64,000 bases of DNA from Labilibaculum sp. K2S (GCF_030372765.1 NZ_JAUCMW010000001.1:404832-468831), one strand, 5' to 3'; shown: positions 1 through 10,208, counted from the stretch's first letter. Notes: generated by a model from the letters alone, not told the origin. Numbers and translations are program-made.

Positions 1-2421
1 GATTTCTCAAGAGGTTGGCAAAGCAAATGGAATAAAAGGGATGTGTTAAATGCCCAACAATATGCTTTACTGATAAATGAAGGTTTAGTTAATTCAGGTG
101 AAACTGCAAGATATGATAATCCTTATGCATTGGGTAGGGGTACAGATTGGCAGGATATGGTTTTTTATGACAATGCCCCTGTTGAAAACCATCAATTGAG
201 TGTTAGCGGTGGATCCGATAAAGTTCTATATTATTTCTCTGCAGGTTATTATAAGCAGGATGGAATCGTTGGTGGAAATTTTGACCGTTCCAATTATGAG
301 AGAATCTCATTAAGGTCAAATACAACATACCATCTTTTGGATAATATGGAGCGTAATTTTTTAAATAAATTAACAGTTGGAATTAATGTTGCCTATTCAA
401 GAATAAACTCTAAAGGTATTGGAACAAACTCGGAGTATGGTTCAGCACTTGGAGGAGCAATCTCATTCTCACCATTGTTAGGTTTGTATGAAGAGGATCA
501 GGCCACGGCTGCAACCCTTCATCCAACGGCGGTTCGTGACCCAAAGAATGGGTTAATTTATACAATCGCTGGTGACGACTATAACGAAATCACTAATCCG
601 GTCGCTCAGCTGGCTTTACCTGGTGATGAGAATAACTCGGACAAGTTAGTGTCGTCATTTTGGGGTGAATTAACGGTTTGGGACAATTTAAAGATTAAAT
701 CTTCATTTGGAACTGATCTGGCATTTTGGGGTAATGATGGTTGGACACCTGAATATTATTTAGGTAAATCTGCTTATTCTGATTATTCAAAAGTTTGGTC
801 GAGTATGAATCGTGGATTTACTTGGCAGGTGGAAAATATCTTATCATACGAAAAGAGTATTGCCGACAAGCATAATTTTAACGTAATGTTAGGGCAATCG
901 GCTAAAAAAACAACAGGTCGTGGTTTAGGCGGAAGTAATAAATTTATGGTTGAAGAAAATGGAGACAAAGCCAATATTGATTTTACTACCGGAACAGCTG
1001 CAAATGGAGACCAAACAGTTGGAGGAGGAGCTTGGAGCCCGCATACTTTAGCGTCAATGTTTGCCCGGTTAAGCTATAACTTTTCAGAGAGATACATGTT
1101 TCAGGCCACTATTCGTAGAGATGGTTCATCTAATTTTGGTCCAGGAAAAAAATATGGTGTGTTCTCCTCAATTTCACTTGGATGGAATATTACAAATGAG
1201 GCATTCATGGAATCACGTCCAGAGTGGTTAACTTCTTCTAAACTGAGAGCTTCATGGGGTAAAAATGGTAATGAAAATATCGGGGCTTTTGGTTATACCG
1301 CCCTTACTTCAACAGGTAATAATTATGCTTTTGGACCAGGAAATGGAACATTAGTAAATGGAACAAAAGCATCTGGGCTGGCTAATACTTCATTAGCATG
1401 GGAAGAATCGGAACAAACCGACATAGGACTTGATTTAGGATTCTTAAATAATGCATTGACATTTACAGTTGATTACTATGAGAAGAAAACCAATGGAATG
1501 TTGATGACGATGTCGATTCCTTCTTATGTGGGAGAATCAAAACCAACAGGTAATGTTGGAGATATGAAAAACTGGGGTGTTGAATTTGATTTAGGCTATA
1601 GATTCAAGCTTGGTGATTTCAACTTTAACATTAGAGGAAACGCTTCTTATCTTGAAAACGAATTGGTTAATCTGGGAAATGCAGATGGTTTTGCTAATTA
1701 CGATAGCTATGCTAATGTTGGAACTATTTCGAGAGCCCAAAATGGTATGCCGTTCCCATATTTTTATGGATATAAAACAGATGGTATTTTCCAAAATTAT
1801 GCAGAAATTAATTCACATGTGAATAATGAAGGTGGCTTAATCCAAGCGAATGCAGTTCCTGGAGATGTAAGGTTTGTGGATTTGAATGGAGATGGCTCTA
1901 TTGGAGATGATGACCGCACAATGATTGGAAAGGGTATGCCTGATTGGACATACGGTATAAACTTTGGAATTGATTTTAAAGGCTTTGATTTTAGCATGAT
2001 GCTGCAGGGGACTGTTGGTAACGATATTTATGATGCTACTCGACGTACAGACTTGCGTTATATCAATTTACCTGCCTATATGTTAGATCGTTGGATAGGA
2101 GAAGGAACTTCCAATACAATTCCGAGGTTTTCATTTTCAGATAATAATGGCAACTGGTTATCATCTGACCTCTATGTTAAAGATGGCGATTATATGCGCA
2201 TTAAAAATGTGACATTAGGTTATACTCTACCCAAAAATATTGTCAATAAGGCATTTGTAAATAGTTTGCGCTTCTATGTTGCAGCAGAGAATCTTTTCAC
2301 TTTCACAAAATACGACGGTTTTGATCCTGAAATTTCTTCAGGAGGTACTTCTCTTGGTATTGATCGCGGAATATATCCTCAGGCAAGAACATATACAGTT
2401 GGTTTAAACCTGTCTTTTTAA
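1..2421 (+). CDS. SusC-like TonB-dependent outer-membrane receptor, 5' truncated by the window edge
   Basis: The frame is open from base 1, so the gene begins outside the window; 806 residues are visible of a family usually near 1000. Signal peptide, carboxypeptidase-regulatory-like domain and most of the plug are missing. The visible part is SusC beta-barrel: alternating aromatic/glycine strands, a conserved loop with a calcium-site-like D-L-N-G-D-G motif near residue 630, and a C-terminus ending in the aromatic residue of a barrel strand (GLNLSF). SusC proteins import oligosaccharides across the outer membrane under a SusD lid, powered by TonB. The susD gene follows 19 bp downstream, as is standard. 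The substrate cannot be read from this protein; the GH3 neighbours suggest a beta-glucan. Confidence 0.96.
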   Translation, partial: DFSRGWQSKWNKRDVLNAQQYALLINEGLVNSGETARYDNPYALGRGTDWQDMVFYDNAPVENHQLSVSGGSDKVLYYFSAGYYKQDGIVGGNFDRSNYERISLRSNTTYHLLDNMERNFLNKLTVGINVAYSRINSKGIGTNSEYGSALGGAISFSPLLGLYEEDQATAATLHPTAVRDPKNGLIYTIAGDDYNEITNPVAQLALPGDENNSDKLVSSFWGELTVWDNLKIKSSFGTDLAFWGNDGWTPEYYLGKSAYSDYSKVWSSMNRGFTWQVENILSYEKSIADKHNFNVMLGQSAKKTTGRGLGGSNKFMVEENGDKANIDFTTGTAANGDQTVGGGAWSPHTLASMFARLSYNFSERYMFQATIRRDGSSNFGPGKKYGVFSSISLGWNITNEAFMESRPEWLTSSKLRASWGKNGNENIGAFGYTALTSTGNNYAFGPGNGTLVNGTKASGLANTSLAWEESEQTDIGLDLGFLNNALTFTVDYYEKKTNGMLMTMSIPSYVGESKPTGNVGDMKNWGVEFDLGYRFKLGDFNFNIRGNASYLENELVNLGNADGFANYDSYANVGTISRAQNGMPFPYFYGYKTDGIFQNYAEINSHVNNEGGLIQANAVPGDVRFVDLNGDGSIGDDDRTMIGKGMPDWTYGINFGIDFKGFDFSMMLQGTVGNDIYDATRRTDLRYINLPAYMLDRWIGEGTSNTIPRFSFSDNNGNWLSSDLYVKDGDYMRIKNVTLGYTLPKNIVNKAFVNSLRFYVAAENLFTFTKYDGFDPEISSGGTSLGIDRGIYPQARTYTVGLNLSF

Positions 2422-2440
2422 CGATTAAAAACTTAAAGTA

Positions 2441-3949
2441 ATGAAGAATAAATATATTTTAATTTGCAGCTTATTTTTTATCCTTTTGGGTTCTTGTAAA
2501 GAGGAGTTCCTTGAAGTAGATTCGGCAAGCAGCGTATTGATAGATGATTATTATACAACTGAGGATCGTATATTTGAAGCACTTGTTGCTGCTTATGATC
2601 CATTAGCCTGGACAGATTATGCCTGGGGACAATATACTCAACTTAACTTAGTGTCAGATGTAATGTCAGATGATGTTTTTGTTGGAGGAAATGACCAGGG
2701 TGACTTGCCTTTTCTGCATAAGATGTTTAATTACGAAGCGACACCGGAAATTGTTTGCAGCGATTTATGGACCACTTTTTATTCAGGAGTAAAGCGTGCT
2801 AACGCTGTTTTGGAATATATGGATGATGTACAGGATATTTCCGAATCAAACAAAGAACTTTACATTGCTGAAGCTAAAGTATTGCGGGCTTACTATTATA
2901 TGTGGTTATGGAAACTTTGGGGTAATATTCCATATTATGAAACCAATCTCGATTTTCCGTATACAACAACTCAGTTAACTGCCGATGAAGTTTATGAAGG
3001 TATAGTCACAACATTAGAAGATGTGATTGCTAATGGAGGATTATCAATAAAAACTACTTCTGAAAATACAGGACGAGTGTCCTTGGCTATGACTTATATG
3101 GTATATACTGAAGTGGTGATGTATCAGAATGATGAAAGTCGCTATTCAACAGCTTTGGCTTACATGAATGAAATTATTGCAAGTCACCAGTATATCTTGA
3201 ATGATGATTTTGCAGGAATTTGGGAAGAAAGTGGAGAATGGACTAAGGAATCTATATTTGAAGTGAACTATTTTAGTGTTAATGGAGGAAAAGATTGGGG
3301 GAGTGCCATCGGTGATGGGGGTACTGTTTATCCTAAATTGATTGGTATTAATAGTTTATCAGGAAGTGATGATTTTGATGGAGGTTGGGGATTTGAACCT
3401 GTCCGTCAGGAAGCATATGATTTGTACGAGGATAATGACCAACGTAAAAATGGTGGAATTTTAAATTTTGCAACTTATGCAGCTCAAACCGGAGCTACTT
3501 ACGAAGGACGTTATCAGGACACAGGAAACTTTTTGAAAAAATACCTTCCAAGAGCTAACGGAAATGCCGGTTATGCGGGTTCTGCGGATATGAATTACAA
3601 CAATAACCTTAGGGTTTATCGATATGCTGAAACACTACTTAACGCCGCTGAATTATTAGCACGTGGAGTATCAGGAACAGGAAGTGCTCAAACTTATTTA
3701 GATGAAGTCCGGGATAGGGCAGGTGTAGGTAGTATTACTGCTACTGTTGATAATATCATTAAGGAACGTCATCTTGAGTTTGTGGGTGAAGGTAAGCGCT
3801 ATTGGGATTTGGTTCGTACCGGAATGGCAGCAACAGTACTTGCTCCAAACCAGTACAGAAAAAACACTTGGACAGAGAATAAAAAACATCTGCCTATTCC
3901 GCAGGCCGAGATGGATTCAGATAGCGGTTTAACTCAAAATCCTTATTAA
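2441..3949 (+). CDS. SusD/RagB-family glycan-binding lipoprotein
   Basis: A 502-residue surface lipoprotein. The N-terminus has a short signal with lipobox LLGSC followed by acidic residues (KEEF), the usual export tag for surface lipoproteins of this phylum. The rest is the helical TPR-rich SusD fold, with typical motifs: AEAKVLRAYYYMWLWKLWG (about residues 142-160), the RVYRYAETLLNAAELLARG stretch, and the C-terminal ERHLEFVGEGKRYWDLVR signature. It caps the SusC barrel and binds the incoming glycan. It lies 19 bp after the susC gene and is certainly co-transcribed. The following gene is separated by an unusual leader module. Confidence 0.96.
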   Translation: MKNKYILICSLFFILLGSCKEEFLEVDSASSVLIDDYYTTEDRIFEALVAAYDPLAWTDYAWGQYTQLNLVSDVMSDDVFVGGNDQGDLPFLHKMFNYEATPEIVCSDLWTTFYSGVKRANAVLEYMDDVQDISESNKELYIAEAKVLRAYYYMWLWKLWGNIPYYETNLDFPYTTTQLTADEVYEGIVTTLEDVIANGGLSIKTTSENTGRVSLAMTYMVYTEVVMYQNDESRYSTALAYMNEIIASHQYILNDDFAGIWEESGEWTKESIFEVNYFSVNGGKDWGSAIGDGGTVYPKLIGINSLSGSDDFDGGWGFEPVRQEAYDLYEDNDQRKNGGILNFATYAAQTGATYEGRYQDTGNFLKKYLPRANGNAGYAGSADMNYNNNLRVYRYAETLLNAAELLARGVSGTGSAQTYLDEVRDRAGVGSITATVDNIIKERHLEFVGEGKRYWDLVRTGMAATVLAPNQYRKNTWTENKKHLPIPQAEMDSDSGLTQNPY

Positions 3950-3963
3950 AGAACAAAATATAA

Positions 3964-4063
3964 TTATATGAAACGTCCATGCCAAAGTGATTTTGACACA
4001 CAGGGGGATTGATTATTCCAGCATGGTAAGTTCCATATGGCAAACACACAAAATTATAATCAT
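3964..4063 (+). promoter_or_regulatory. Leader module, copy 1: ATG-to-ATG hairpin with a short upstream reading frame
   Basis: Between the susD stop and the next lipoprotein start is a module that recurs before the genes at 11961 and 13139. It opens with TATATGAAACG at 3966-3976, and nearly the same sequence (CATATGAAACG) recurs at the true start codon at 4064, so the unit runs 96 nt from ATG to ATG. The first ATG (3968) starts a 14-codon frame, MKRPCQSDFDTQGD, stopping at 4010-4012. The ends form an imperfect hairpin: CCATGC pairs with GCATGG, and the flanking ATATGAAAC can pair with GTTCCATAT. The module is shared with copy 2 almost base for base over two blocks of about 43 and 29 nt. Function is unknown; the position suggests translational or transcript-level control. 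Confidence 0.6.
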
Positions 4064-4930
4064 ATGAAACGTATTGAAATAATATATATAGGATTATTCG
4101 TCTTGTTAACTTCTTTAGGAGTGGTTTCTTGTACTCAGGAAACATATGACGATCAGGAACCTGTTACAGAGCAAATGTTGGATGCCACATTTGCAATTGA
4201 GGAGCTGTCAGCTAACAATTTTCAAATTACAGCCAATAGCAGCGCGTATGTTATTAGCAATTACTGGGATTTAGGAGATGGAACAGGTTATGCAATGGGG
4301 AGTAATTCTTTTGAACTGTTTTTACCTGATGCAGGTGAATATGAAATTAAGCATAGAACAATTGGCGCTGGAGGTATTTACAGTGGTGAAGAATTGATTT
4401 CAGTAAATGTTGAAATATCCGATCCAATTTCTGGAAATTTAATCAGAGGAGGTAAGTTTACTTCTGAAGATGATATAGCAGAATGGACAATTGGTGGCAC
4501 GGGTGCAGGTAACGGTACATGGAATTTTAATGACGGTAATGCTAATTTAACAACGCCCAGTTGGGGAGGTAATGGAATTTACCAAGCCATCCAGGTAGAA
4601 GAAGGGCGTAGTTATCAAATCGATATGTATATCAGTTCTGCTACAGGCTGTTCTGATACATGGTTCGAAGTATATTGTGGTTATAGCGATCCGGAAACTG
4701 TATCCGGCGATTACAATGAAGGAGGAAAATTATTGAGCATAAGTACGTGGGATGGAAGTGGAACAGCTCCGTTTGCAGGGAAATTTACTAATGTAGGAAG
4801 TTCAACCGAAACCAATGGGGTTTTTACCGCGGCTGCAACAGGAACAGTATATCTTGTTATAAGAGGTGGCGGTGGCGATATGAAGGAAGGAATTTCTATT
4901 GATAATGTGGAAATTCGTTCAGTTCAATAA
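4064..4930 (+). CDS. PKD-domain lipoprotein, probable surface glycan-binding protein of the PUL
   Basis: A 288-residue lipoprotein. I place the start at 4064 because it gives a compact lipoprotein signal with lipobox GVVSC; the in-frame ATG at 4037 would add nine polar residues ahead of the signal. After the acidic post-Cys stretch comes a PKD/Ig-like domain (about 40-120) with the typical YWDLGDG motif, then a galactose-binding/CBM-like beta-sandwich starting NLIRGGKF (about 128-288). SusCD-linked lipoproteins of this architecture bind polysaccharide at the cell surface, and PKD versions are typical of marine laminarin loci. That substrate is inferred from context. There is no catalytic signature. 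It is the third gene of the SusC/SusD operon and is followed by a strong terminator. Confidence 0.85.
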   Translation: MKRIEIIYIGLFVLLTSLGVVSCTQETYDDQEPVTEQMLDATFAIEELSANNFQITANSSAYVISNYWDLGDGTGYAMGSNSFELFLPDAGEYEIKHRTIGAGGIYSGEELISVNVEISDPISGNLIRGGKFTSEDDIAEWTIGGTGAGNGTWNFNDGNANLTTPSWGGNGIYQAIQVEEGRSYQIDMYISSATGCSDTWFEVYCGYSDPETVSGDYNEGGKLLSISTWDGSGTAPFAGKFTNVGSSTETNGVFTAAATGTVYLVIRGGGGDMKEGISIDNVEIRSVQ

Positions 4931-5011
4931 CACCTCTGCTAAGCTTGGGCTATATACTCATGGATTTAAATCCAGAAAAGTTCATTATTATAATAAATTA
5001 GAATAGTTTAT

Positions 5012-5063
5012 GGGGCGTTGCATTCGGAAGGCATTGGAATTCTTTGTGCATCGCCCCTTTTTT
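5012..5063 (+). terminator. Rho-independent terminator ending the SusC/SusD/PKD operon
   Basis: GGGGCG at 5012-5017 pairs with CGCCCC at 5052-5057, with an additional GCA/TGC pairing inside, followed directly by TTTTTT (5058-5063). Confidence 0.85.
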
Positions 5064-5160
5064 AAGTTTGCCGTTGAAGGGACTGAGAAAGAAACTCTGG
5101 GCTAAACTAATTCAATTTTCATACAGGTGATGAAAGTTGATTCCGTTTGGGTTTTCAAGA

Positions 5161-7422
5161 ATGATTAAAAATGAAAAAATGGTAAATAGATTTTACGTAT
5201 TAGGGATATGTCTTTGCATTTTACAGTCTTGTGTATCTTCTTTATCTACGAATGATCAGAAGATTGAGAAACTTTTGTCGCAAATGACAATTGATGAAAA
5301 AATAGGACAGATGTGTCAGATCAATGGCTTTTCCGGACAAATTCCGGATAAGATAAAAGAAGAAATAAAGGCTGGAAATGTTGGCTCTATTTTGAACGAA
5401 GTTGACGTAAAAACAGTAAATAAAATTCAAAAAACAGCAATTGAAGAAAGTCGGTTGGGTATTCCTTTATTAATAGGTAGAGATGTTGTACATGGTTTTA
5501 AAACCATATTCCCAATTCCTTTGGGACAAGCGGCTACCTGGAATCCTGAAATAGTAAAAAAAGGGGCAGGTATTGCAGCACAAGAGGCTTCTTTAGCTGG
5601 TGTTAACTGGACATTTGCACCCATGATTGATATTGCCCGGGATTCACGATGGGGGAGAATTGCAGAAAGTTTTGGAGAAGACCCATACTTGGTTTCAAAA
5701 ATGGCTGTTGCCTCTACCGAAGGTTTTCAGGGTACCAATGGTTCTTTTTTTTCAGATGGTAAAATAGCCGCTTGCGCAAAACACTTTGCCGGCTATGGTG
5801 CAGCAGAGGGAGGTCGCGATTATAATACAACACTTATTCCTGAAGGAGAATTGCGCGATGTTTATTTTAAACCATTTAAGGCGGCCAAGGATGCCGGGAT
5901 TAGAACTTTTATGACTGGATTCAATGATTTGAATGGCGTTCCGGCTTCGGGAAATCAATTCTTGTTTCGTAAGGTGTTAAGAGAGGAGTGGCAATTTAAT
6001 GGAATGGTGGTCAGCGACTGGGCGTCAATTCATGAATTGATCAGTCATGGTTTTTCTTCTGATGAAAAAGATGCAGCAAGAAAAGCTTTGATAGCAGGCG
6101 TTGATATGGAAATGGCTTCCACCTGTTACAAAAAGCATATTAAGGAGCTTTTGGATGAGGGGCTTATAAATATAGATTTAGTTGATGATGCAGTGAGAAA
6201 TATACTGCGAATCAAAATTGAACTTGGATTATTTGAAAATCCATATGTTGATGAAAACGGACAGGGTGAAATTGGAGAAAAAGACATTGAAAAAGCAGCT
6301 CTGGAAGCGGCGGAACAGAGCATCGTTCTTTTAAAGAATAAAAATAAACTGTTGCCTCTTTCCACAAAAATAAATTCAGTTGCAGTTATTGGCCCGATGG
6401 CTCATGAAAAATACGAGCAATTGGGAACATGGAGTTTCGATGCCGACAGTTTGTTATCAATTACGCCGCTCGAAGGAATTAGGAACTTGCTGGGAGAAGC
6501 GAAGGTGAATTTTGCAAAAGGATTAAAATACACACGAGACAAAAATTCAGATGGTTTCAATCAGGCAATAAAGGCTGCAAAATCGTCTGATGTTGTTGTT
6601 GTATGCGTGGGCGAGGAAGCGATATTATCAGGAGAAGCTCATTGTCGGGCCAGACTTGATCTTCCTGGAATTCAAAAAGAACTGATACAGGAAATATCGG
6701 AAACAGGCAAACCAATAGTTCTGATTGTAATGGCAGGAAGAGCATTGAGTATAGGAGATGTATTCGAAAATGCAGATGCAGTGCTGTATGCCTGGCATCC
6801 GGGAACTATGGGAGGAACAGCATTGGCAAATATTTTGTTTGGAAAAGTATCACCTTCAGGTAAATTGCCGGTAACAATGCCAAAATCTGTTGGGCAGATT
6901 CCTATGCACTACAATCATAAAAATAGCGGACGACCTGTTGATCCCAATAACTGGCCTTCTATTGATAAAATTCCGGTTAAGGCCTATCAAACTTCATTGG
7001 GTAATACTTCTCACTACATGGATGATGGTTTTGAATCCTTATATCCCTTTGGTTTTGGATTATCATATACTGATTTTGAATATTCAGACTTAAGGATTGA
7101 AACACCGGTAATTGCAAGTACAGCAGAGTTGAAAGTATCCGTTTTGTTAAGCAATAAAGGCAAATGTACTGCCGAAGAAGTTGTGCAGGTTTACATCCGT
7201 GATCTGGTTGGAGATGTTACCAGACCGGTAAGAGAACTAAAAGCTTTCGATCGGGTGAAATTGAAGGCAGGAGAAGCTAAGAGAGTGAGTTTCACAATTC
7301 CGGCAAGCGAATTGTCATTTCATAATCAGCAAATGACGAATGTTGTTGAGCCCGGAAAATTTATGCTTTGGATTGGAGGAGATTCCAATGCTGATTTGGG
7401 TGCTGAGTTTGCAGTGAAATAG
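5161..7422 (+). CDS. GH3 beta-glucosidase lipoprotein (exo-acting)
   Basis: About 753 residues. Both 5161 and 5179 are plausible ATG starts; either gives a short signal with lipobox ILQSC, so the enzyme is likely anchored in a membrane facing the periplasm or surface. The (beta/alpha)8 domain shows classic GH3 motifs: KIGQM, GRDVVHG, WTFAPMIDIARDSRWGRIAE, CAKHFAGYG, and the nucleophile Asp in MVVSDWASIHE (Asp286 from 5161). The alpha/beta sandwich carries the candidate acid/base Glu in LSGEAHCRARLDLPG (about Glu492), and a fibronectin-III-like domain closes the protein. The length is normal for BglX-type enzymes. It releases glucose from the non-reducing end of beta-glucosides. It follows the SusCD operon after a terminator, in the same direction. 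Confidence 0.93.
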   Translation: MIKNEKMVNRFYVLGICLCILQSCVSSLSTNDQKIEKLLSQMTIDEKIGQMCQINGFSGQIPDKIKEEIKAGNVGSILNEVDVKTVNKIQKTAIEESRLGIPLLIGRDVVHGFKTIFPIPLGQAATWNPEIVKKGAGIAAQEASLAGVNWTFAPMIDIARDSRWGRIAESFGEDPYLVSKMAVASTEGFQGTNGSFFSDGKIAACAKHFAGYGAAEGGRDYNTTLIPEGELRDVYFKPFKAAKDAGIRTFMTGFNDLNGVPASGNQFLFRKVLREEWQFNGMVVSDWASIHELISHGFSSDEKDAARKALIAGVDMEMASTCYKKHIKELLDEGLINIDLVDDAVRNILRIKIELGLFENPYVDENGQGEIGEKDIEKAALEAAEQSIVLLKNKNKLLPLSTKINSVAVIGPMAHEKYEQLGTWSFDADSLLSITPLEGIRNLLGEAKVNFAKGLKYTRDKNSDGFNQAIKAAKSSDVVVVCVGEEAILSGEAHCRARLDLPGIQKELIQEISETGKPIVLIVMAGRALSIGDVFENADAVLYAWHPGTMGGTALANILFGKVSPSGKLPVTMPKSVGQIPMHYNHKNSGRPVDPNNWPSIDKIPVKAYQTSLGNTSHYMDDGFESLYPFGFGLSYTDFEYSDLRIETPVIASTAELKVSVLLSNKGKCTAEEVVQVYIRDLVGDVTRPVRELKAFDRVKLKAGEAKRVSFTIPASELSFHNQQMTNVVEPGKFMLWIGGDSNADLGAEFAVK

Positions 7423-7459
7423 GAACTGTTTTAATTTTTATTGCACAATATATCCTTGT

Positions 7460-7599
7460 AATACCAATTTAATTTCAAAATCCTGCTTAAAATATCAGCT
7501 TGTCATGCTCTGACTATATACAAGCCGTTCTTGTCAGGGTATGACTTGATTCTATAAGCACTATTTTATAAGATCAATTTTGATGTTAATTTGGTATAA
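7460..7599. repeat. Palindromic MITE-like element between the two GH3 genes
   Basis: About 140 bp with matched ends: AATACCAATTTAA near 7460 against TTAATTTGGTATAATT near 7587-7602, TCAAAAT (7475-7481) against ATTTTGATG, and an inner inverted pair GTCATGCTCTGAC (7502-7514) against GTCAGGGTATGAC (7532-7544). The whole element folds back on itself. No transposase is present. It could be a non-autonomous transposon derivative or a structured transcript end. No second copy was seen in this window. The rest of the 7423-7738 gap shows nothing recognisable. Confidence 0.6.
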
Positions 7600-7738
7600 T
7601 TAGTAAGGTTAAAATCAGTTTTTTCGTATCAAATGATTTTTAAATCAAGCTTTTATATTGATTGTTTAATTCGGATTTTAAATGTGGATAATGCTAATTA
7701 TTTGTACCTTAAACCCTATAATTTGTAATTTATAAAAC

Positions 7739-10099
7739 ATGAAAAATTTACTATTGTTTTCCATCCTAATAGTATCAAGTATGGTATTGAAAGCACAGAC
7801 TGAAAAATCAGACCTGGATGTCAATGACAAAATTAACCAACTGGTTTCTAAATTAACTCTAGAGGAGAAAGCAGCCCTTTGCTCCGGTCGCGATGACTGG
7901 AGTACACAGCCAATCGAACGCCTGAATATCCCATGGATTTGGGTAGCAGATGGTCCCCATGGTTTGCGTCGTGCACCGGCAACCAATAAGCCTGGTTACG
8001 GCGATCAGTTGCCGGCCACTTGCTTTCCAACTGCATCGGCACTTTCTGCAACATGGAATTTAGATATGGTTCATAAAGTTGGACAAGCCATAGGTGAAGA
8101 ATGTCAGGCGCAAAATGTGAATGTAATTCTGGGGCCGGGTGTAAACATCAAACGATCAGTTTTGGGCGGAAGAAATTTTGAGTTCTTTTCTGAAGATCCA
8201 ATTTTATCAGGCGAACTGGGAGCGGCCTATATCAACGGAGTTCAAAGCCAGGGCGTGGGAACATCATTAAAACATTATACTGCCAATAATGTCGAAACCA
8301 TGCGCATGTACAACAACTCCAATATGGACAATCGTACCCTGCACGAAATCTACCTCACTCCATTCGAAATAGCGGTTAAAAAGGCACAGCCATGGACAAT
8401 TATGGCCTGTTACAATCGGGTTCAGGGTGTTTACGGCACTCAAAGTCCGTATTTGTTAACCGATATGCTTAAAAAGGAATGGGGATTTAAAGGCATTGTT
8501 ATTTCAGACTGGTTTGCAGTGGTTAACCGGGTTGAAGCAATGAAAGCAGGCATGCACATCGAAATGCCCGGAGTCAGTGGTGTAAATGATTCTCTCGCAG
8601 TGGAAGCGGTTAAAAATGGAGATTTGGATATTGCTGTTGTTGATGGATTGGTAAAAGAGATCCTAACAATTGTATTCAAAGCAAAAGCTCTCGAAAAGGA
8701 AGGTGCTGAACTCAATGCCGAAAAGCATCACGCTTATGCACGGCAGGTTGCTTCCGAAGCCATAACACTTTTGAAGAACAAAAATCAGATATTACCTGTA
8801 ACAAAAGAGAAGTACAAGCGTGTAGCTATTATTGGAGAATTTGCCACAGCTCCCCGTTATCAGGGAAACGGAAGTTCTGAAGTAAAACCGACCAAACTCG
8901 ATAAAGCCTTAGACATCATCAAAAAAGAATATGGCAAGAACATAAAAATAAGCTATGCGCAAGGCTATAAATTGTCTGATGATAATGATACGTCGCTAAT
9001 AGATGAAGCCAAAAAAGCAGCTGCCGATGCCGATATTGCTTTGGTATTTGCAGGTTTACCCTTGCAGTACGAATCGGAAGGAATTGACCGAACCCATATT
9101 AATATGCCTGTATCTCATAACAAATTAATTAGTGAGATTGCGAAAGTTCAGAAAAACACGGTTGCCGTACTTACCAACGGAAGCGCAGTTACCATGCCAT
9201 GGATAAATGAAGTGGACGGTATTTTGGAAACCTGGTTAGGCGGACAGGCAGGAGCAGGTGCTGTTGCTGATGTTTTGTTTGGGAAAATAAATCCATCGGG
9301 TAAGCTGGCCGAAACATTTCCTGTGAAATTGGAAGACACACCTTCATTTTTAAATTTTCCGGGTGAGCAAGGCGAAGTCCTTTACGGGGAGCGTATTTTT
9401 GTTGGCTATCGTTACTACGATGAAAAGAAAATTGAACCTCTCTTTCCTTTTGGATTTGGATTGTCTTATACAACTTTTGAATACAGTAATCTTAAACTAT
9501 CGGCTAAAAACACGACCGATAAAGAAGGAGTAAGCGCAACAGTAAGGGTTAAAAATACAGGTGATGTAAAAGGGAAAGAAATTGTGCAATTGTATGTTAC
9601 CGATAATGAAAGTACACTATTGCGCCCTAAAAAAGAGTTGAAGAAGTTCGCGAAAATTGAGTTAGAGCCGGGAGAAGAAAAAGAAGTGACTTTTAAATTG
9701 GAAGCTCGTGATTTTTCCTACTACGATGGAAAAAGAGAGATGTGGATTGCTGAAAGTGGCGAATTTACAATTTCTGCAGGAGCATCATCACGCGATATCA
9801 GATTATCTGAAGTTGTTGCTTTGCAATCGACACAGCAAGTTCCTTTGGCTTTCGACGAATACACATTTTTTAGCGAATACTGGAAAAACAAGCAAACCCG
9901 TGCATTGCTAATGGAATTAGTTCCAAATTGGATCAAAGGCTTCACAGGAGAAGGAAAATCAGGTTACAATGCAGATTTTCCAGGTTTTATGGTCGATCAT
10001 CCAATGATAAAATATCCTTACATAACCAATGGCGAAATATCTCATGCTCAGGTAATGGAACTGGTTGAGAAATGCAAGGCCTTCACTTATAATCCATAA
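7739..10099 (+). CDS. Second GH3 family glycoside hydrolase, secreted/periplasmic
   Basis: A 786-residue protein with a type I signal peptide (cleavage near VLKAQ) and no lipobox, so probably periplasmic, unlike its lipoprotein neighbour. Motifs: LTLEEKAALCSG, ADGPHGLRR, nucleophile Asp in IVISDWFAVVNR (Asp257), and candidate acid/base Glu in the YESEGIDR motif (about Glu447), then a fibronectin-III-like domain near 590-670. A C-terminal extension of about 90 residues after that domain is not part of the core GH3 fold. It belongs to the plant/fungal-like GH3 branch with an N-terminal DGPHG motif, distinct from the BglX-like enzyme upstream. Two divergent GH3 enzymes in one locus suggest action on different linkages or chain lengths. 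Confidence 0.92.
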   Translation: MKNLLLFSILIVSSMVLKAQTEKSDLDVNDKINQLVSKLTLEEKAALCSGRDDWSTQPIERLNIPWIWVADGPHGLRRAPATNKPGYGDQLPATCFPTASALSATWNLDMVHKVGQAIGEECQAQNVNVILGPGVNIKRSVLGGRNFEFFSEDPILSGELGAAYINGVQSQGVGTSLKHYTANNVETMRMYNNSNMDNRTLHEIYLTPFEIAVKKAQPWTIMACYNRVQGVYGTQSPYLLTDMLKKEWGFKGIVISDWFAVVNRVEAMKAGMHIEMPGVSGVNDSLAVEAVKNGDLDIAVVDGLVKEILTIVFKAKALEKEGAELNAEKHHAYARQVASEAITLLKNKNQILPVTKEKYKRVAIIGEFATAPRYQGNGSSEVKPTKLDKALDIIKKEYGKNIKISYAQGYKLSDDNDTSLIDEAKKAAADADIALVFAGLPLQYESEGIDRTHINMPVSHNKLISEIAKVQKNTVAVLTNGSAVTMPWINEVDGILETWLGGQAGAGAVADVLFGKINPSGKLAETFPVKLEDTPSFLNFPGEQGEVLYGERIFVGYRYYDEKKIEPLFPFGFGLSYTTFEYSNLKLSAKNTTDKEGVSATVRVKNTGDVKGKEIVQLYVTDNESTLLRPKKELKKFAKIELEPGEEKEVTFKLEARDFSYYDGKREMWIAESGEFTISAGASSRDIRLSEVVALQSTQQVPLAFDEYTFFSEYWKNKQTRALLMELVPNWIKGFTGEGKSGYNADFPGFMVDHPMIKYPYITNGEISHAQVMELVEKCKAFTYNP

Positions 10100-10208
10100 T
10101 AAGTATCACAAATATGTAGACCAGAGGAATTTCCACTGGCAGAAACAAGGACTTAAATAGTTTTTGCATACCGAAGGAAATAGAAGTAATCCCTTCATTC
10201 ATTTTGGT

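Noticed and set aside
4037..4063. Start of the PKD lipoprotein at 4037
   Set aside because: It would put nine polar residues before the lipoprotein signal and falls inside the repeated leader module.
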